A DNA stretch of 45,975 nt from T1Sed10-7 sp047921175 (GCA_047921175.1 JBLRWQ010000015.1:1-45975); one strand, 5' to 3'; positions 1 through 7,903 are shown, counted from the stretch's first letter. Program-made: numbers and translations. The notes: generated from the sequence alone by a model not told the origin.

Positions 1-373
1 GCCGGTGGTCGTCCGGGACCTGGTCGGTAACGCCCTGAGCAACCCCGGAGCGATGCGCCGGGCCGCGGACCTGGCCCGCACCGCCGACCTGCGCGAGGAG
101 CTCGCGACCCTGGCCAAGAAGGGCCTGCCGGTGTCGATCCTGTGGGGCTCGGAGGACGAGGTCGTCCCGGAGGCCACCTTCCTCGCCATGTGCGACGCCG
201 CGGGCGCACCCGGCGACATCATCCCGGATGCCGGCCACTCCTGGCTGATCGCCGACCCGGAGGGCTTCGGCGAGCTGGTCACCAACTCGCTCGCCGTCCA
301 GCAGACCCTGAGCGAGCGCACCCGGGCTACGCACGACGCACCGTCGCCGGACCCGATCGACCACAGCGCCTGA
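1..373 (+). CDS. alpha/beta hydrolase, C-terminal part (5' end outside window)
   Basis: The window opens inside this gene; about 123 C-terminal residues are visible, in frame from base 2. The stretch SILWGSEDEVVP is the usual strand that delivers the acid residue of an alpha/beta-hydrolase triad, and DAGHSWLIADPEGF carries the catalytic histidine (GHSW) followed by the closing helix. Nucleophile and oxyanion region lie upstream of the window, so neither substrate nor subfamily can be assigned. The last 20 or so residues are polar and look disordered. It converges on the minus-strand ferritin-like gene with only 26 bases between the stops. A small GAGCC-GTC-GGCTC hairpin overlaps its stop codon (72-84). 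The fold assignment is fairly safe; the function is not known. Confidence 0.75.
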   Translation, partial: PVVVRDLVGNALSNPGAMRRAADLARTADLREELATLAKKGLPVSILWGSEDEVVPEATFLAMCDAAGAPGDIIPDAGHSWLIADPEGFGELVTNSLAVQQTLSERTRATHDAPSPDPIDHSA

Positions 374-399
374 GCCGTCGGCTCCGGCGGGTGCCGCGC

Positions 400-1104
400 T
401 CAGTCCTCGTCGTCGAGGTCCTCGAGCCCGAGCGTGACCGTGCGCCGCCGGTGCCCGGTCAGCACCTCCATGGCCAGGCGCTTGACCTGTGCCTCCGCGC
501 TCGTCCCCTCGGCCTGCGCCGCACCGGCGAACAGCACCTTGAGCGCGTCGGTCTCCCCCATCGCCTCCTGGTAGGAGGTCAGGGCACGGCCGAGGAGATC
601 GCCGGCGAGCTGACGGGCCTGGGCGGTGGCCTCGTCACCGACCAGCTGCGCCCGCAGTCGCTCGACCGCCGCCTCCTCGAGCTCCTCCCGGCCGCCGATC
701 GCCTGGAGCACCAGCGCGCCCGTGGGTCCGTCCAGCACGGGGGCGACCGCACCGGCGAAGTCCGCCGCGATCGGCAGGCCGAGCGCGAAGAACACCGACG
801 CGCCGAACCAGTCGTCCAGCGGCGCGCGGTCGAAGTAGGCGTCGAAGTGCGGCTTCATCGCGTCCATGATCGCGATGGGCCCGTCGGTCCGCCGCGTGAG
901 ATCGGCCTCCAGCTCGCGGTAGGCGCCGAGCTCGTGCGCGACCACGTCGGCAGCCAGGGTCGCGGTCTCCGCGTCGGGTGCGACGGCGATCAGCCGGGCC
1001 GCCGCTTCGATGGCCCGCAGCTGCCCGTACGCCAACGCGCCGAGGAGCTCGGCCGTCGCGCGCTCGAGGTCGTCAGGGGTCGGTGCGTGCGTCGTGTCGG
1101 TCAC
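400..1104 (-). CDS. ferritin-like (MiaE-like hydroxylase family) protein
   Basis: A 234-residue, strongly helical protein. The early helices contain the glutamate of RAIEAAARL (E33) and the HELGAYRELE segment (H57, E58), which resemble the diiron-ligand helices of ferritin-like proteins. In actinobacteria this family is commonly named tRNA-(ms2io6A)-hydroxylase-like or ferritin-like fold-containing protein. I cannot confirm a complete set of metal ligands, so tRNA hydroxylation is only a family-level suggestion. The C-terminus is acidic (EDLDDED). The GTG start lies two bases after the stop of the IclR gene, and a GGAGG lies 11 bases upstream inside that gene, so the two are almost certainly cotranscribed and this gene may be translationally coupled. 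It converges on the alpha/beta-hydrolase gene. Confidence 0.6.
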   Translation of the reverse strand: MTDTTHAPTPDDLERATAELLGALAYGQLRAIEAAARLIAVAPDAETATLAADVVAHELGAYRELEADLTRRTDGPIAIMDAMKPHFDAYFDRAPLDDWFGASVFFALGLPIAADFAGAVAPVLDGPTGALVLQAIGGREELEEAAVERLRAQLVGDEATAQARQLAGDLLGRALTSYQEAMGETDALKVLFAGAAQAEGTSAEAQVKRLAMEVLTGHRRRTVTLGLEDLDDED

Positions 1105-1106
1105 GG

Positions 1107-1838
1107 TCAGGTCGCCCTCCGCGGTCGCCAGCCGAGTCGCTCCGAGATCTCCCGTGCCGAGCGCAACACGCGTAACGCGATGGACTCGGGCTCCGGGAGC
1201 CGGGCGGTCGGCGCCACGATACCCACCGCGGCCACCGCCCGGCCCGTGTGGTCGAACACCGGCGCCGCGACCCCGGAGGCACCCGGCTCGAGCTCGTCGC
1301 GGGTGTAGGCCACGCCGCGCTGTCGGACCGACTGGAGCTCCGGGTTACGGGCACCCTCCGGCAGGAACGCGAGCAGGGCCTTGCCGTGGGCCGCGATGCC
1401 GAGGCGGTGCCGGAACCCCACGCGGTAGTTCACCTGGACGAACCGGTCGCCGGGCTCGATGACCTCCACCACCACCAGGTCGTCGCGGTCGCGTACCGCG
1501 AGGCAGGCCGTCTCCCCGGTGTCGTCCGACAGCGAGCGCAGCGGCGGGCCGGCGAGCCGTCGGACCTCCAGCCCCTGGGCCGCACGCACCCCGAGCTCGA
1601 GCATCGACAGCCCCAGCCGGTAGCGACGTGTCTCGGCATCGCGGGTCACGAAGCCCTCGGCCACCAGGGTGTCGAGCAGCCGGTAGAGCACCGCACGGTC
1701 GAGCCCGGTGGACTCGGCCAGACCGGAGACCGTGGCGCCGTCGTTGTGCTCACCCAGGGCGTTGAGCAGCGCCAGCCCGCGGGAGAGCGTGCGCGAACCA
1801 CTCGATCGCCGGCCCTGGGCGTCGTCGCTGTCGCTCAC
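1107..1838 (-). CDS. IclR family transcriptional regulator
   Basis: A 243-residue regulator with the IclR layout. An N-terminal winged helix (SRGLALLNALGEH, then ATVSGLAESTGLDRAVLYRL and the wing GFVTRDAETRRYRLG) is followed by the effector domain (HRLGIAAHGKALLAFLP, then VAAPVFDHTGRAVAAVGIV). The repeated GxA/V pattern of the C-terminal domain is typical of IclR proteins that bind small carboxylic or aromatic acids; the ligand is unknown here. I chose GTG 1838 because GGGGAGGGGAG lies just upstream; ATG 1859 is the alternative and adds seven residues. It is the first gene of a two-gene unit with the ferritin-like protein and is divergent from clpP across about 300 bases containing a perfect palindrome that could be its operator. 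Confidence 0.85.
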   Translation of the reverse strand: MSDSDDAQGRRSSGSRTLSRGLALLNALGEHNDGATVSGLAESTGLDRAVLYRLLDTLVAEGFVTRDAETRRYRLGLSMLELGVRAAQGLEVRRLAGPPLRSLSDDTGETACLAVRDRDDLVVVEVIEPGDRFVQVNYRVGFRHRLGIAAHGKALLAFLPEGARNPELQSVRQRGVAYTRDELEPGASGVAAPVFDHTGRAVAAVGIVAPTARLPEPESIALRVLRSAREISERLGWRPRRAT

Positions 1839-2145
1839 GATGCTCCCCTCCCCCTCCATCGGCCAGTGGATCACCGCCGGTGGCTGCCGGGATGCGTCTG
1901 GTCGCACACCACCGTGCGGTGGTCGCCAGAGTGTGCTGCGCGTGGGGCGCACGGTCAAGCGCTCCGGCCCGGATGCTCGGCCGGGCCCGACGAACCTCGA
2001 CCGCCCCTGCGCGCCATCGACGCAGGCCACGGGCCAGCCAGGCGCCCCTGGCTACCATCCTGGTCCCGACGGCGCCACGCTCCGAACGCGTGCCGCGGGT
2101 GTGCATCCCGATCCGAACTCCGACCCGACGACCGAAGGACCGACC
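1839..2145. promoter_or_regulatory. IclR/ClpP divergent intergenic region
   Basis: These 307 bases separate two divergent genes and contain no convincing coding sequence. They hold the palindrome at 1908-1923 and a second inverted repeat, AGCCAGG-N4-CCTGGCT, at 2036-2053. A TANNNT-type hexamer TACCAT follows directly at 2053-2058, about 90 bases before the clpP start, and could be its -10 box; no good -35 is visible. GAAGG seven bases before GTG 2146 is the clpP ribosome-binding site. Promoter calls here are inference from sequence alone. Confidence 0.5.
1908..1923. promoter_or_regulatory. Perfect palindrome, candidate IclR operator
   Basis: ACCACCG-TG-CGGTGGT has seven-base arms that match perfectly. 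It is nested in a wider inverted repeat (GCACAC at 1904-1909, GTGTGC at 1931-1936). The site is about 70 bases upstream of the IclR start, the usual place for autoregulation. The link to this IclR protein is positional only. Confidence 0.45.
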
Positions 2146-2715
2146 GTGGCCGAGGACATCGAGAAGCTGCTGGGTGGCTCGCGCCGCGCCTTCGACACCC
2201 TCTTCGACGCGCGCATCGTGTTCCTCAAGGGCCCGCTCGAGGACGACGTGGCCGACCAGCTGGTCGCCCAGCTGCTCGCACTCGACGCCGAGAGCGACGA
2301 CGACATCACCCTCTACATCAACTCGCCCGGCGGCATCATCACCGGCATGTTCGCCATCTACGACGCCATGCGGCTGCTGCGGAGCAAGGTCAACGTCCGC
2401 TGCATCGGCCTCGCAGCCTCGGCCGGTGCCTTCCTGCTCGCGACCGGGACCGGCACGCGCGGGGCGACCGAGAACGCCCGCATCATGATCCACCAGCCCC
2501 TCGGCGGCGCACGCGGGACCGCGAAGGACATCGAGATCCAGGCCAAGAACATCGTCTGGATCCGGGAGCGCATCAACGAGATCCTCGCCGAGCGGACCGG
2601 GCAGGACCTCGAGACCATCCGCAAGGACACCGACCGGGACAAGTGGATGACCGCGGCCGAGGCGCTCGAGTACGGCCTGATCGACGAGGTCGTCGAACCG
2701 GGGCGCGGCAGCTGA
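2146..2715 (+). CDS. clpP: ATP-dependent Clp protease proteolytic subunit (orphan ClpP paralogue)
   Basis: A 189-residue ClpP-type serine peptidase. The Ser of GLAASAGAFLLATG, the His of IMIHQPLGG and the Asp of DTDRDKWMTAAEA give an intact Ser-His-Asp triad, and YINSPGG marks the oxyanion loop. ClpP forms tetradecameric barrels that degrade proteins fed by Clp ATPases. The usual N-terminal LVPMVIEQT-type axial-loop segment is absent and replaced by a different, charged stretch (AEDIEKLLGGSRRAF), so gating or partner choice may differ. No clpX, clpC or second clpP is nearby, which suggests a secondary paralogue. The GTG start is preceded by GAAGG. Its stop codon overlaps the apparent start of the amidotransferase gene, so it heads the unit leading to nrtR. 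The family is certain; its client and partner are unknown. Confidence 0.88.
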   Translation: MAEDIEKLLGGSRRAFDTLFDARIVFLKGPLEDDVADQLVAQLLALDAESDDDITLYINSPGGIITGMFAIYDAMRLLRSKVNVRCIGLAASAGAFLLATGTGTRGATENARIMIHQPLGGARGTAKDIEIQAKNIVWIRERINEILAERTGQDLETIRKDTDRDKWMTAAEALEYGLIDEVVEPGRGS

Positions 2716-3470
2716 TCGCCCCGTCGACGTCCACCGACGCCCCCGAGACCGGCGGGCGACGGGCCCGCGTCGCGCTGCTGGAGTGCGACCACACCGACCC
2801 GGAGCTGCGCCACCTCGACGGCGACTACGCCGACATGCACCTGCGGCTGTTCGGGCGCCACGCCCCGGAGCTCGAGCTGGTACGCATCGACGTCATCGGC
2901 GGCGCGCCGCTGCCCGAGCTCGATGCGGTGGACGCGCTGCTGCTCACCGGGTCACGCCACGACGCCGACGGCGCCGACGGCTGGATCGTGCGCCTCGCCG
3001 ACCTGCTGCGCGAGGCGCGCGAGGGTGCCGTCCCCACCGTGGGCATCTGCTTCGGCCACCAGCTGATCGCCCATGCCCTCGGCGGCCGGGTCGCCCGTGC
3101 CGCCGTCGGCTGGGGCATCGGCGTCCACGAGGCCCGGTTGACCGAGGCAGGCCGACGGGTCTGGTCCGCTCCGACACGGTTCTCCCTCATCCACAGCCAC
3201 CAGGACCAGGTCGTCGAGCCCCCGCCCGGCGGCCGCGTCCTGGCCGCCTCGGCGCACGCGCCGATCGCCGCCCTGCAGGTCGGCTCGTTGCTGGGGTTCC
3301 AGGGCCATCCCGAGTTCACCCCGGCCTACGCGCAGGCGCTCATGGACCGCCGCGCCGACCGCATCCCGCAGCCGCTGCGGGACGAGGCACGGGAGAGCCT
3401 CCAGCGACCGACCGACCACGGCGAGGTCGCCCGCTGGATCGCCGACCACCTGGCCGGGAGGCCGGCGTGA
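2712..3470 (+). CDS. class I (type 1) glutamine amidotransferase
   Basis: About 253 residues with a complete class I amidotransferase core. The nucleophile Cys sits in VGICFGHQLIAHALGG, and the His-Glu pair in GFQGHPEFTP near the C-terminus. It resembles stand-alone GuaA-like GATase domains of unknown acceptor. The conserved first strand (RVALLECDH) starts well upstream of the first ATG (2835), yet no in-frame ATG, GTG or TTG lies between the clpP stop and that strand. The best start is CTG 2712, forming a CTGA overlap with the clpP stop; GTG 2643, deep inside clpP, is the alternative. The gene overlaps nrtR by four bases, so it belongs to the same transcript. What it amidates, and whether this relates to NAD synthesis, cannot be read from the sequence. 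Confidence 0.82.
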   Translation: MIAPSTSTDAPETGGRRARVALLECDHTDPELRHLDGDYADMHLRLFGRHAPELELVRIDVIGGAPLPELDAVDALLLTGSRHDADGADGWIVRLADLLREAREGAVPTVGICFGHQLIAHALGGRVARAAVGWGIGVHEARLTEAGRRVWSAPTRFSLIHSHQDQVVEPPPGGRVLAASAHAPIAALQVGSLLGFQGHPEFTPAYAQALMDRRADRIPQPLRDEARESLQRPTDHGEVARWIADHLAGRPA

Positions 3471-4363
3471 GCGACCGCCGGCTCGCCGTCTCCCTGGATG
3501 CCGTGGTCCTCGCGGTCACCGACGACACCGCCCGCGTGCTGGTCACCGAGGACATCGACGGCCCACCGGCGCTGCCCTCGGGCCCCCTCGCCGTCGACGG
3601 CGACGCGACGCTCGAGCGTGGGCTGCGCCGGTACGTCGCGGAGCAGACCGGGCTCGAGCTCGGCTACGTGGAGCAGCTCTACACCTTCGGCGACCGTGAC
3701 CGCGCCCCGGACGCGGCCACGACGCGGCGGCTGAGCGTCGGCTACCTGGCGCTGGTCCAGGAGACCCCCGCGACCCCGGGGACCCGCTGGGCGGACGTGC
3801 ACGAGTTCCTGCCCTGGGAGGACCACCGCCACGGACGACCCGAGATCGTCGACGCACTGACCGCCGAGCTCGAGCGCTGGGCCGGCGCCGATCCCGAGCG
3901 TCGACAGCGGCTGGCCATGACCTTCGGCGCCACCTGGGACGGCATCCGGGCGCTGGAGCGCTACGAGCTGCTCTACGGCATCGGTCTGGTGGCCGAGCGG
4001 GCGGCCGACGACCAACGACCGCTGTCCGCAGCCGGGGCGGGCCACCGGATGCGCGGCGACCACCGTCGCATCCTCGCGACGGCGCTGGGACGGATCCGGG
4101 GCAAGCTGACCTACCGCCCCGTCGTCTTCGAGCTGGTCCCGGAGCCCTTCACGCTGCTCGAGCTGCAGCGCACCGTCGAGGCGCTCTCCGGCGTCGGCCT
4201 GCACAAGCAGAACTTCCGACGGCTCGCGCTCGGCTCAGGCCTCGTGGTGGGCACGGGCGAGACCCGTCGCACGGGTGCCGGTCGTCCCGCCCAGCTGTTC
4301 CGGTACCGCCCCGAGGTGCAGTTCGAGCGGCCCCGACCGGGCCTCGGGCAGCCCTACCGCTGA
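3467..4363 (+). CDS. nrtR: NrtR-type Nudix/winged-helix regulator of NAD synthesis
   Basis: A 298-residue protein. An N-terminal Nudix-fold domain (about residues 5-125) is followed by a linker helix and a C-terminal winged helix (GRIRGKLTYRPVVFELVP, then LHKQNFRRLAL and GAGRPAQLFRYRPE), the architecture of NrtR, a repressor that senses ADP-ribose-type NAD metabolites. The Nudix box is degenerate: where hydrolases have REUXEE, this protein has RYVAEQ, so pyrophosphatase activity is unlikely and the domain should be a ligand sensor. Start GTG 3467 forms a GTGA overlap with the amidotransferase stop and has GGGAGG upstream. nadA follows after 92 bases containing a strong palindrome, so I infer that it represses nadABC. 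Family assignment is firm from architecture plus context. Confidence 0.88.
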   Translation: MSDRRLAVSLDAVVLAVTDDTARVLVTEDIDGPPALPSGPLAVDGDATLERGLRRYVAEQTGLELGYVEQLYTFGDRDRAPDAATTRRLSVGYLALVQETPATPGTRWADVHEFLPWEDHRHGRPEIVDALTAELERWAGADPERRQRLAMTFGATWDGIRALERYELLYGIGLVAERAADDQRPLSAAGAGHRMRGDHRRILATALGRIRGKLTYRPVVFELVPEPFTLLELQRTVEALSGVGLHKQNFRRLALGSGLVVGTGETRRTGAGRPAQLFRYRPEVQFERPRPGLGQPYR

Positions 4364-4416
4364 CCGACCGGACACGATGCGGGTTGGCAGCGCGGCAACC
4401 ACCCGGTAACCTTCAC

Positions 4417-4437
4417 TTATGCTCTAAAGGAGCATAA
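4417..4437. promoter_or_regulatory. Palindromic operator (candidate NrtR box) over the nadA promoter
   Basis: TTATGCTC-N5-GAGCATAA is a perfect inverted repeat with eight-base arms and a TAAAG spacer, an AT-rich island in very GC-rich DNA. It lies 19 bases before the nadA start, directly after the nrtR-like gene. The hexamer TATGCT (4418-4423), a plausible -10 box, is inside the left arm, so a bound regulator would block transcription. GGAGG before ATG 4456 is the nadA ribosome-binding site. Confidence 0.8.
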
Positions 4438-4455
4438 TCGCCTCCGGAGGTCCCG

Positions 4456-5457
4456 ATGGCCGCAACCTCGACCCTGCCCACCGCCGCGGCCACGCTGCCG
4501 CTGGCTCCGGAGCGCCGGCTCGCCGGCATCCTGCCGGACGTCGAGCGCCACATCGTCGAGCCGATCATCGCCGACATCGAACGGCTCAAGCACGAGCGCG
4601 ATGCGATCGTGCTGGCGCACAACTACATGACCCCGGACATCTTCCACGGGGTCGCCGACCTGGCCGGGGACTCGCTCCAGCTGGCCCGCATGGCCGCGGA
4701 GACCGACGCCTCGGTCATCGTTATGGCCGGGGTCCACTTCATGGCGGAGACGGCCAAGATCCTCTCCCCCGACCGGACCGTGCTGATCCCGGACCTGCGG
4801 GCCGGCTGCTCGCTGGCGGAGTCCATCACCCCGGCCGACATCGACGACCTGCGTCGCCGCCACCCGGGCGCGCCGGTGGTGACCTACGTCAACACCTCGG
4901 CCGCGGTCAAGGCCGCCTCCGACATCACCTGCACCTCCTCCAACGCCGTCGAGGTGGTCCGCTCGCTCGGCACCGACCGCGTCATCTTCATCCCGGACCG
5001 CTACCTCGGCTCGTGGGTCGCCTCCCAGCTGCCCGACATCGAGGTGGTGACCTACGACGGGGCGTGCGAGGTCCACGAGCGCTTCACCGGCGCCGAGGTG
5101 GCGGAGCTCCGGACGCTGCACGAGGGTGTCACGGTCCTCGCGCACCCGGAGTGCCCCCCGGACGTGCTGGCCGCCGCGGACGTGGTCGGCTCCACCAAGC
5201 TGATGCACGACTGGGTCCGGGACCACCAGCCGGCCTCGGTCGCGATGATCACCGAGTGCTCGATGGCCGACAACGTGGCCGCCGACGCGCCGGACACCGA
5301 CTTCATCCGGCCCTGCAACATGTGCCCCCACATGAAGCGCATCACGATCCAGAACATCCGCACGTCGCTCGAGACCATGACCCACGAGGTCGTCGTGGCG
5401 CCCGAGGTGGCCGCGCGGGCCCGCCGGGCCGTCGACGCCATGCTGGCCGTCTCGTGA
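4456..5457 (+). CDS. nadA: quinolinate synthase NadA
   Basis: A 333-residue quinolinate synthase, which condenses iminoaspartate with dihydroxyacetone phosphate to quinolinate in de novo NAD synthesis, using an oxygen-sensitive [4Fe-4S] cluster in the cytoplasm. The three pseudo-repeated domains are visible. Likely cluster ligands are C118 (RAGCSLAES), C204 (DGACEVHERF) and C287 or C290 (RPCNMCPHM). Substrate-binding motifs VLAHNYMTPDI, YVNTSAAVKA and TSSNAV are intact. Length is normal for the longer bacterial type. The ATG is preceded by a perfect GGAGG. The stop overlaps the nadB start by four bases. Expression is likely controlled by the palindrome at 4417-4437. Confidence 0.97.
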   Translation: MAATSTLPTAAATLPLAPERRLAGILPDVERHIVEPIIADIERLKHERDAIVLAHNYMTPDIFHGVADLAGDSLQLARMAAETDASVIVMAGVHFMAETAKILSPDRTVLIPDLRAGCSLAESITPADIDDLRRRHPGAPVVTYVNTSAAVKAASDITCTSSNAVEVVRSLGTDRVIFIPDRYLGSWVASQLPDIEVVTYDGACEVHERFTGAEVAELRTLHEGVTVLAHPECPPDVLAAADVVGSTKLMHDWVRDHQPASVAMITECSMADNVAADAPDTDFIRPCNMCPHMKRITIQNIRTSLETMTHEVVVAPEVAARARRAVDAMLAVS

Positions 5458-7058
5458 GCATCCGTCGCGCGGCGCCCGGGGACCACCGGGCGGTCGTCGT
5501 CGGCTCCGGGCTGGCGGGGCTGACCGTCGCCCTCGAGCTCGGCGACTGCACCCTGGTGACCCGCACCGCGCTCGGTGACGGTGCCAGCGGCTGGGCCCAG
5601 GGTGGCATCGCCGCCGCGATCGGCCCCGACGACGACCCCGCGATCCACGCGGCAGACACCGTCGCCGTCAGCGCCGGCCTGGCCGACACCGAGGTGGCCC
5701 GGGTCGTCGCCGCGGGGGCCGCGGAGCGCATCGGCTGGCTCGACCGCCTCGCCGTCCCCTTCGACCGGGACGGCGAGGTGCTCTCCCTCGGCCGTGAGGC
5801 CGGCCACCGACGCCACCGCATCGTCCACGCCGCCGGGGATGCGACCGGCGCCGCGGTCATGGACCACCTGCGTGCGGCGGTCGCCGACCGCGACGACATC
5901 ACCGTGCTCACCGACGCACGTGCCCTGGACCTGTTGCACGACGGCGGCCGCGTCACCGGCCTGGCCATCGAGCACCGTGGCCGGCTCGAGGTGCTGTCGA
6001 CCCGAGCGGTCGTGCTGGCCACCGGCGGCATCGGCCACCTGTACGCCCGGACCACCAACCCGGCGCTGGCCACCGGGGACGGCCTGGCGATGGCGCTGCG
6101 CGCCGGGGTCACCGTGCGCGACCCGGAGTTCGTGCAGTTCCACCCCACCGCCCTGGACACCGCCGCGGACCCGCTGCCGCTGGTCACCGAGGCGCTGCGG
6201 GGCGCCGGCGGGGTCCTGCGTGACCACACCGGCCACCGCTTCCTCCCCGCGATCCACCCCGATGCGGAGCTGGCCCCCCGGGACATCGTCGCCCGCGCCA
6301 ACTTCGCCGCCCGACAGCGTGGTCCGGTGTGGCTGGACGCGACCCACCTCGGTGCCGACCTCGAACGTCGCTTCCCGACCGTCGTGGGCCTCGCCCGCGC
6401 CGCCGGCCTCGATCCGCAGGAGCCGCTGCCGGTCACCCCGGCGCAGCACTACGCCATGGGCGGGATCGCCACGGACCTGGAGGGCCGCACCTCCCTGCCG
6501 GGGCTGTTCGCCTGCGGTGAGGTGGCCTCGACCGGGCTCCACGGCGCCAACCGGCTGGCCAGCAACTCCCTGCTCGAGGCCATGGTCCTGGCCCGACGGA
6601 TCGCCGCGGAGCTGCGCACCGGCCCCCCGGTGGTCGCCGACCTCCGAGCCGCCCGCGCCCCTCGCCGCACGGCCGACCTGACGCTGCCCGTGGCGGACGA
6701 TCCTCAGGCGATCGCGGCGCTCCGCACCTTGGTGTGGGAACAGGCCGGTCCGATCCGCGACGCGGACGGGCTGCACAGCGGCCTGGACCAGCTCACCGGG
6801 CTCCTCCCGCACCTGGTCGGGGGCGCTGACGGCCGCAACCTCGCCGTGGTCGCCGAGGTGGTGCTCCGCACCGCCCTGGCCCGGACCGAGTCCCGCGGTG
6901 CCCACCACCGTCGCGACCACCCCGTGCCGGACCCGGCCCAGGCCCGCTCGACCCTGGTGGACGCGAGCACCGTCGCACGTCTCGGCCCGTCGCTGGCGCT
7001 CGCCGCCACACGTGCGCTCGCGACCGCGCCGGCCCATCCGCAGCCGGGGACCCCGTGA
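5454..7058 (+). CDS. nadB: L-aspartate oxidase NadB
   Basis: A 534-residue FAD flavoprotein that oxidises L-aspartate to iminoaspartate, the substrate handed to NadA. It has the N-terminal dinucleotide-binding motif (VVGSGLAGLTVALEL), the segment ASGWAQGGIAAA, the fumarate-reductase-like EFVQFHPTAL, the active-site HYAMGGI and the FAD-binding GLHGANRLASNSLLEA, then a helical C-terminal domain. Start GTG 5454 forms a GTGA overlap with the nadA stop, so the two are translationally coupled. The C-terminal region is Ala/Arg-rich as in other high-GC homologues. Nothing is missing from the catalytic core. It ends in another four-base overlap with nadC. Confidence 0.97.
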   Translation: MSIRRAAPGDHRAVVVGSGLAGLTVALELGDCTLVTRTALGDGASGWAQGGIAAAIGPDDDPAIHAADTVAVSAGLADTEVARVVAAGAAERIGWLDRLAVPFDRDGEVLSLGREAGHRRHRIVHAAGDATGAAVMDHLRAAVADRDDITVLTDARALDLLHDGGRVTGLAIEHRGRLEVLSTRAVVLATGGIGHLYARTTNPALATGDGLAMALRAGVTVRDPEFVQFHPTALDTAADPLPLVTEALRGAGGVLRDHTGHRFLPAIHPDAELAPRDIVARANFAARQRGPVWLDATHLGADLERRFPTVVGLARAAGLDPQEPLPVTPAQHYAMGGIATDLEGRTSLPGLFACGEVASTGLHGANRLASNSLLEAMVLARRIAAELRTGPPVVADLRAARAPRRTADLTLPVADDPQAIAALRTLVWEQAGPIRDADGLHSGLDQLTGLLPHLVGGADGRNLAVVAEVVLRTALARTESRGAHHRRDHPVPDPAQARSTLVDASTVARLGPSLALAATRALATAPAHPQPGTP

Positions 7059-7903
7059 TCACCCCGCTCCCCGGGCACCTGGTCGACGAGCTGCTCACGC
7101 GCACCCTCGCCGAGGACCTCGGCCTGGCGGGCGACCTGACCACGGACACGGCCATCGCCGCTGCTGCCCGGGGCGAGGGCCACCTCGTCGCCCGGCAGGC
7201 CGGAACGATCGCCGGGCTGGACGTCGCACTGGCGGTGTTCCCGGCCCTCGACCGGGACGTGACCGCCACCCGCGCGTGCGCCGACGGCGATCGGGTACCG
7301 GCGGGCACGATCCTGGCCAGCGTGGCGGGGCCGACCCGCGCGTTGCTGACCGGGGAACGGACGGCGCTGAACCTGCTCGGGCACGCCAGTGGTATCGCCA
7401 CCGCGACCCGCGAGGTGGTCGACGCCGTCGCCGGCACGGGGGCGCGGATCGTCGACACCCGCAAGACCACGCCCGGCCTGCGGGCGCTGGAGCGCTACGC
7501 CGTGCGCTGCGGCGGGGGCCACAACCACCGCTTCGGCCTGTTCGACGCGGTCATGCTCAAGGACAACCACCTCGTCGCCGCGGGTGGGATCCGGCCCGCG
7601 GTCGCCGCCGTGCGGGAACGGGTGGGCCACACCGTCCACGTCGAGGTGGAGGTCGACCACCTCGCGCAGGTCGAGGAGGCCCTGGCCGCCGGGGCGGACT
7701 CGATCCTGCTCGACAACCTCGGGGACGAGGACCTGCGCGCGGCCGTCGCGCTCGTGGCCGGTCGCGCGGTCACCGAGGCCTCGGGGGGGATCACCCCCGA
7801 CCGGGTCGCCGCCGTGGCCGCGACCGGTGTCGACGTGATCTCGCTCGGCTGGCTGACCCACTCCGCGCCACGCCTGGACGTCGCCCTGGACCTGGTTCGG
7901 TAG
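7055..7903 (+). CDS. nadC: nicotinate-nucleotide diphosphorylase (carboxylating) NadC
   Basis: A 282-residue quinolinate phosphoribosyltransferase, which converts quinolinate and PRPP to nicotinate mononucleotide, CO2 and pyrophosphate. The diagnostic stretch DTRKTTPGLRALERYAV followed by CGGGHNHRFGLFDAVMLKDNH is present, as are VEVEVDHLAQVEEAL and TEASGGI of the TIM-like barrel. The GTG start overlaps the nadB stop. It ends the nadABC operon. An imperfect inverted repeat (GTTCGG/CCGAAC) spans its stop codon, but no convincing terminator is visible before the convergent lipoprotein gene. All three de novo steps from aspartate to NaMN are therefore encoded together. Confidence 0.97.
   Translation: MITPLPGHLVDELLTRTLAEDLGLAGDLTTDTAIAAAARGEGHLVARQAGTIAGLDVALAVFPALDRDVTATRACADGDRVPAGTILASVAGPTRALLTGERTALNLLGHASGIATATREVVDAVAGTGARIVDTRKTTPGLRALERYAVRCGGGHNHRFGLFDAVMLKDNHLVAAGGIRPAVAAVRERVGHTVHVEVEVDHLAQVEEALAAGADSILLDNLGDEDLRAAVALVAGRAVTEASGGITPDRVAAVAATGVDVISLGWLTHSAPRLDVALDLVR

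Noticed and set aside
1839..2030. Longer N-terminus for the IclR regulator (open to 2030)
   Set aside because: The extra residues are Arg/Pro-rich and run through the palindromic intergenic region, while a strong ribosome-binding site supports GTG 1838.
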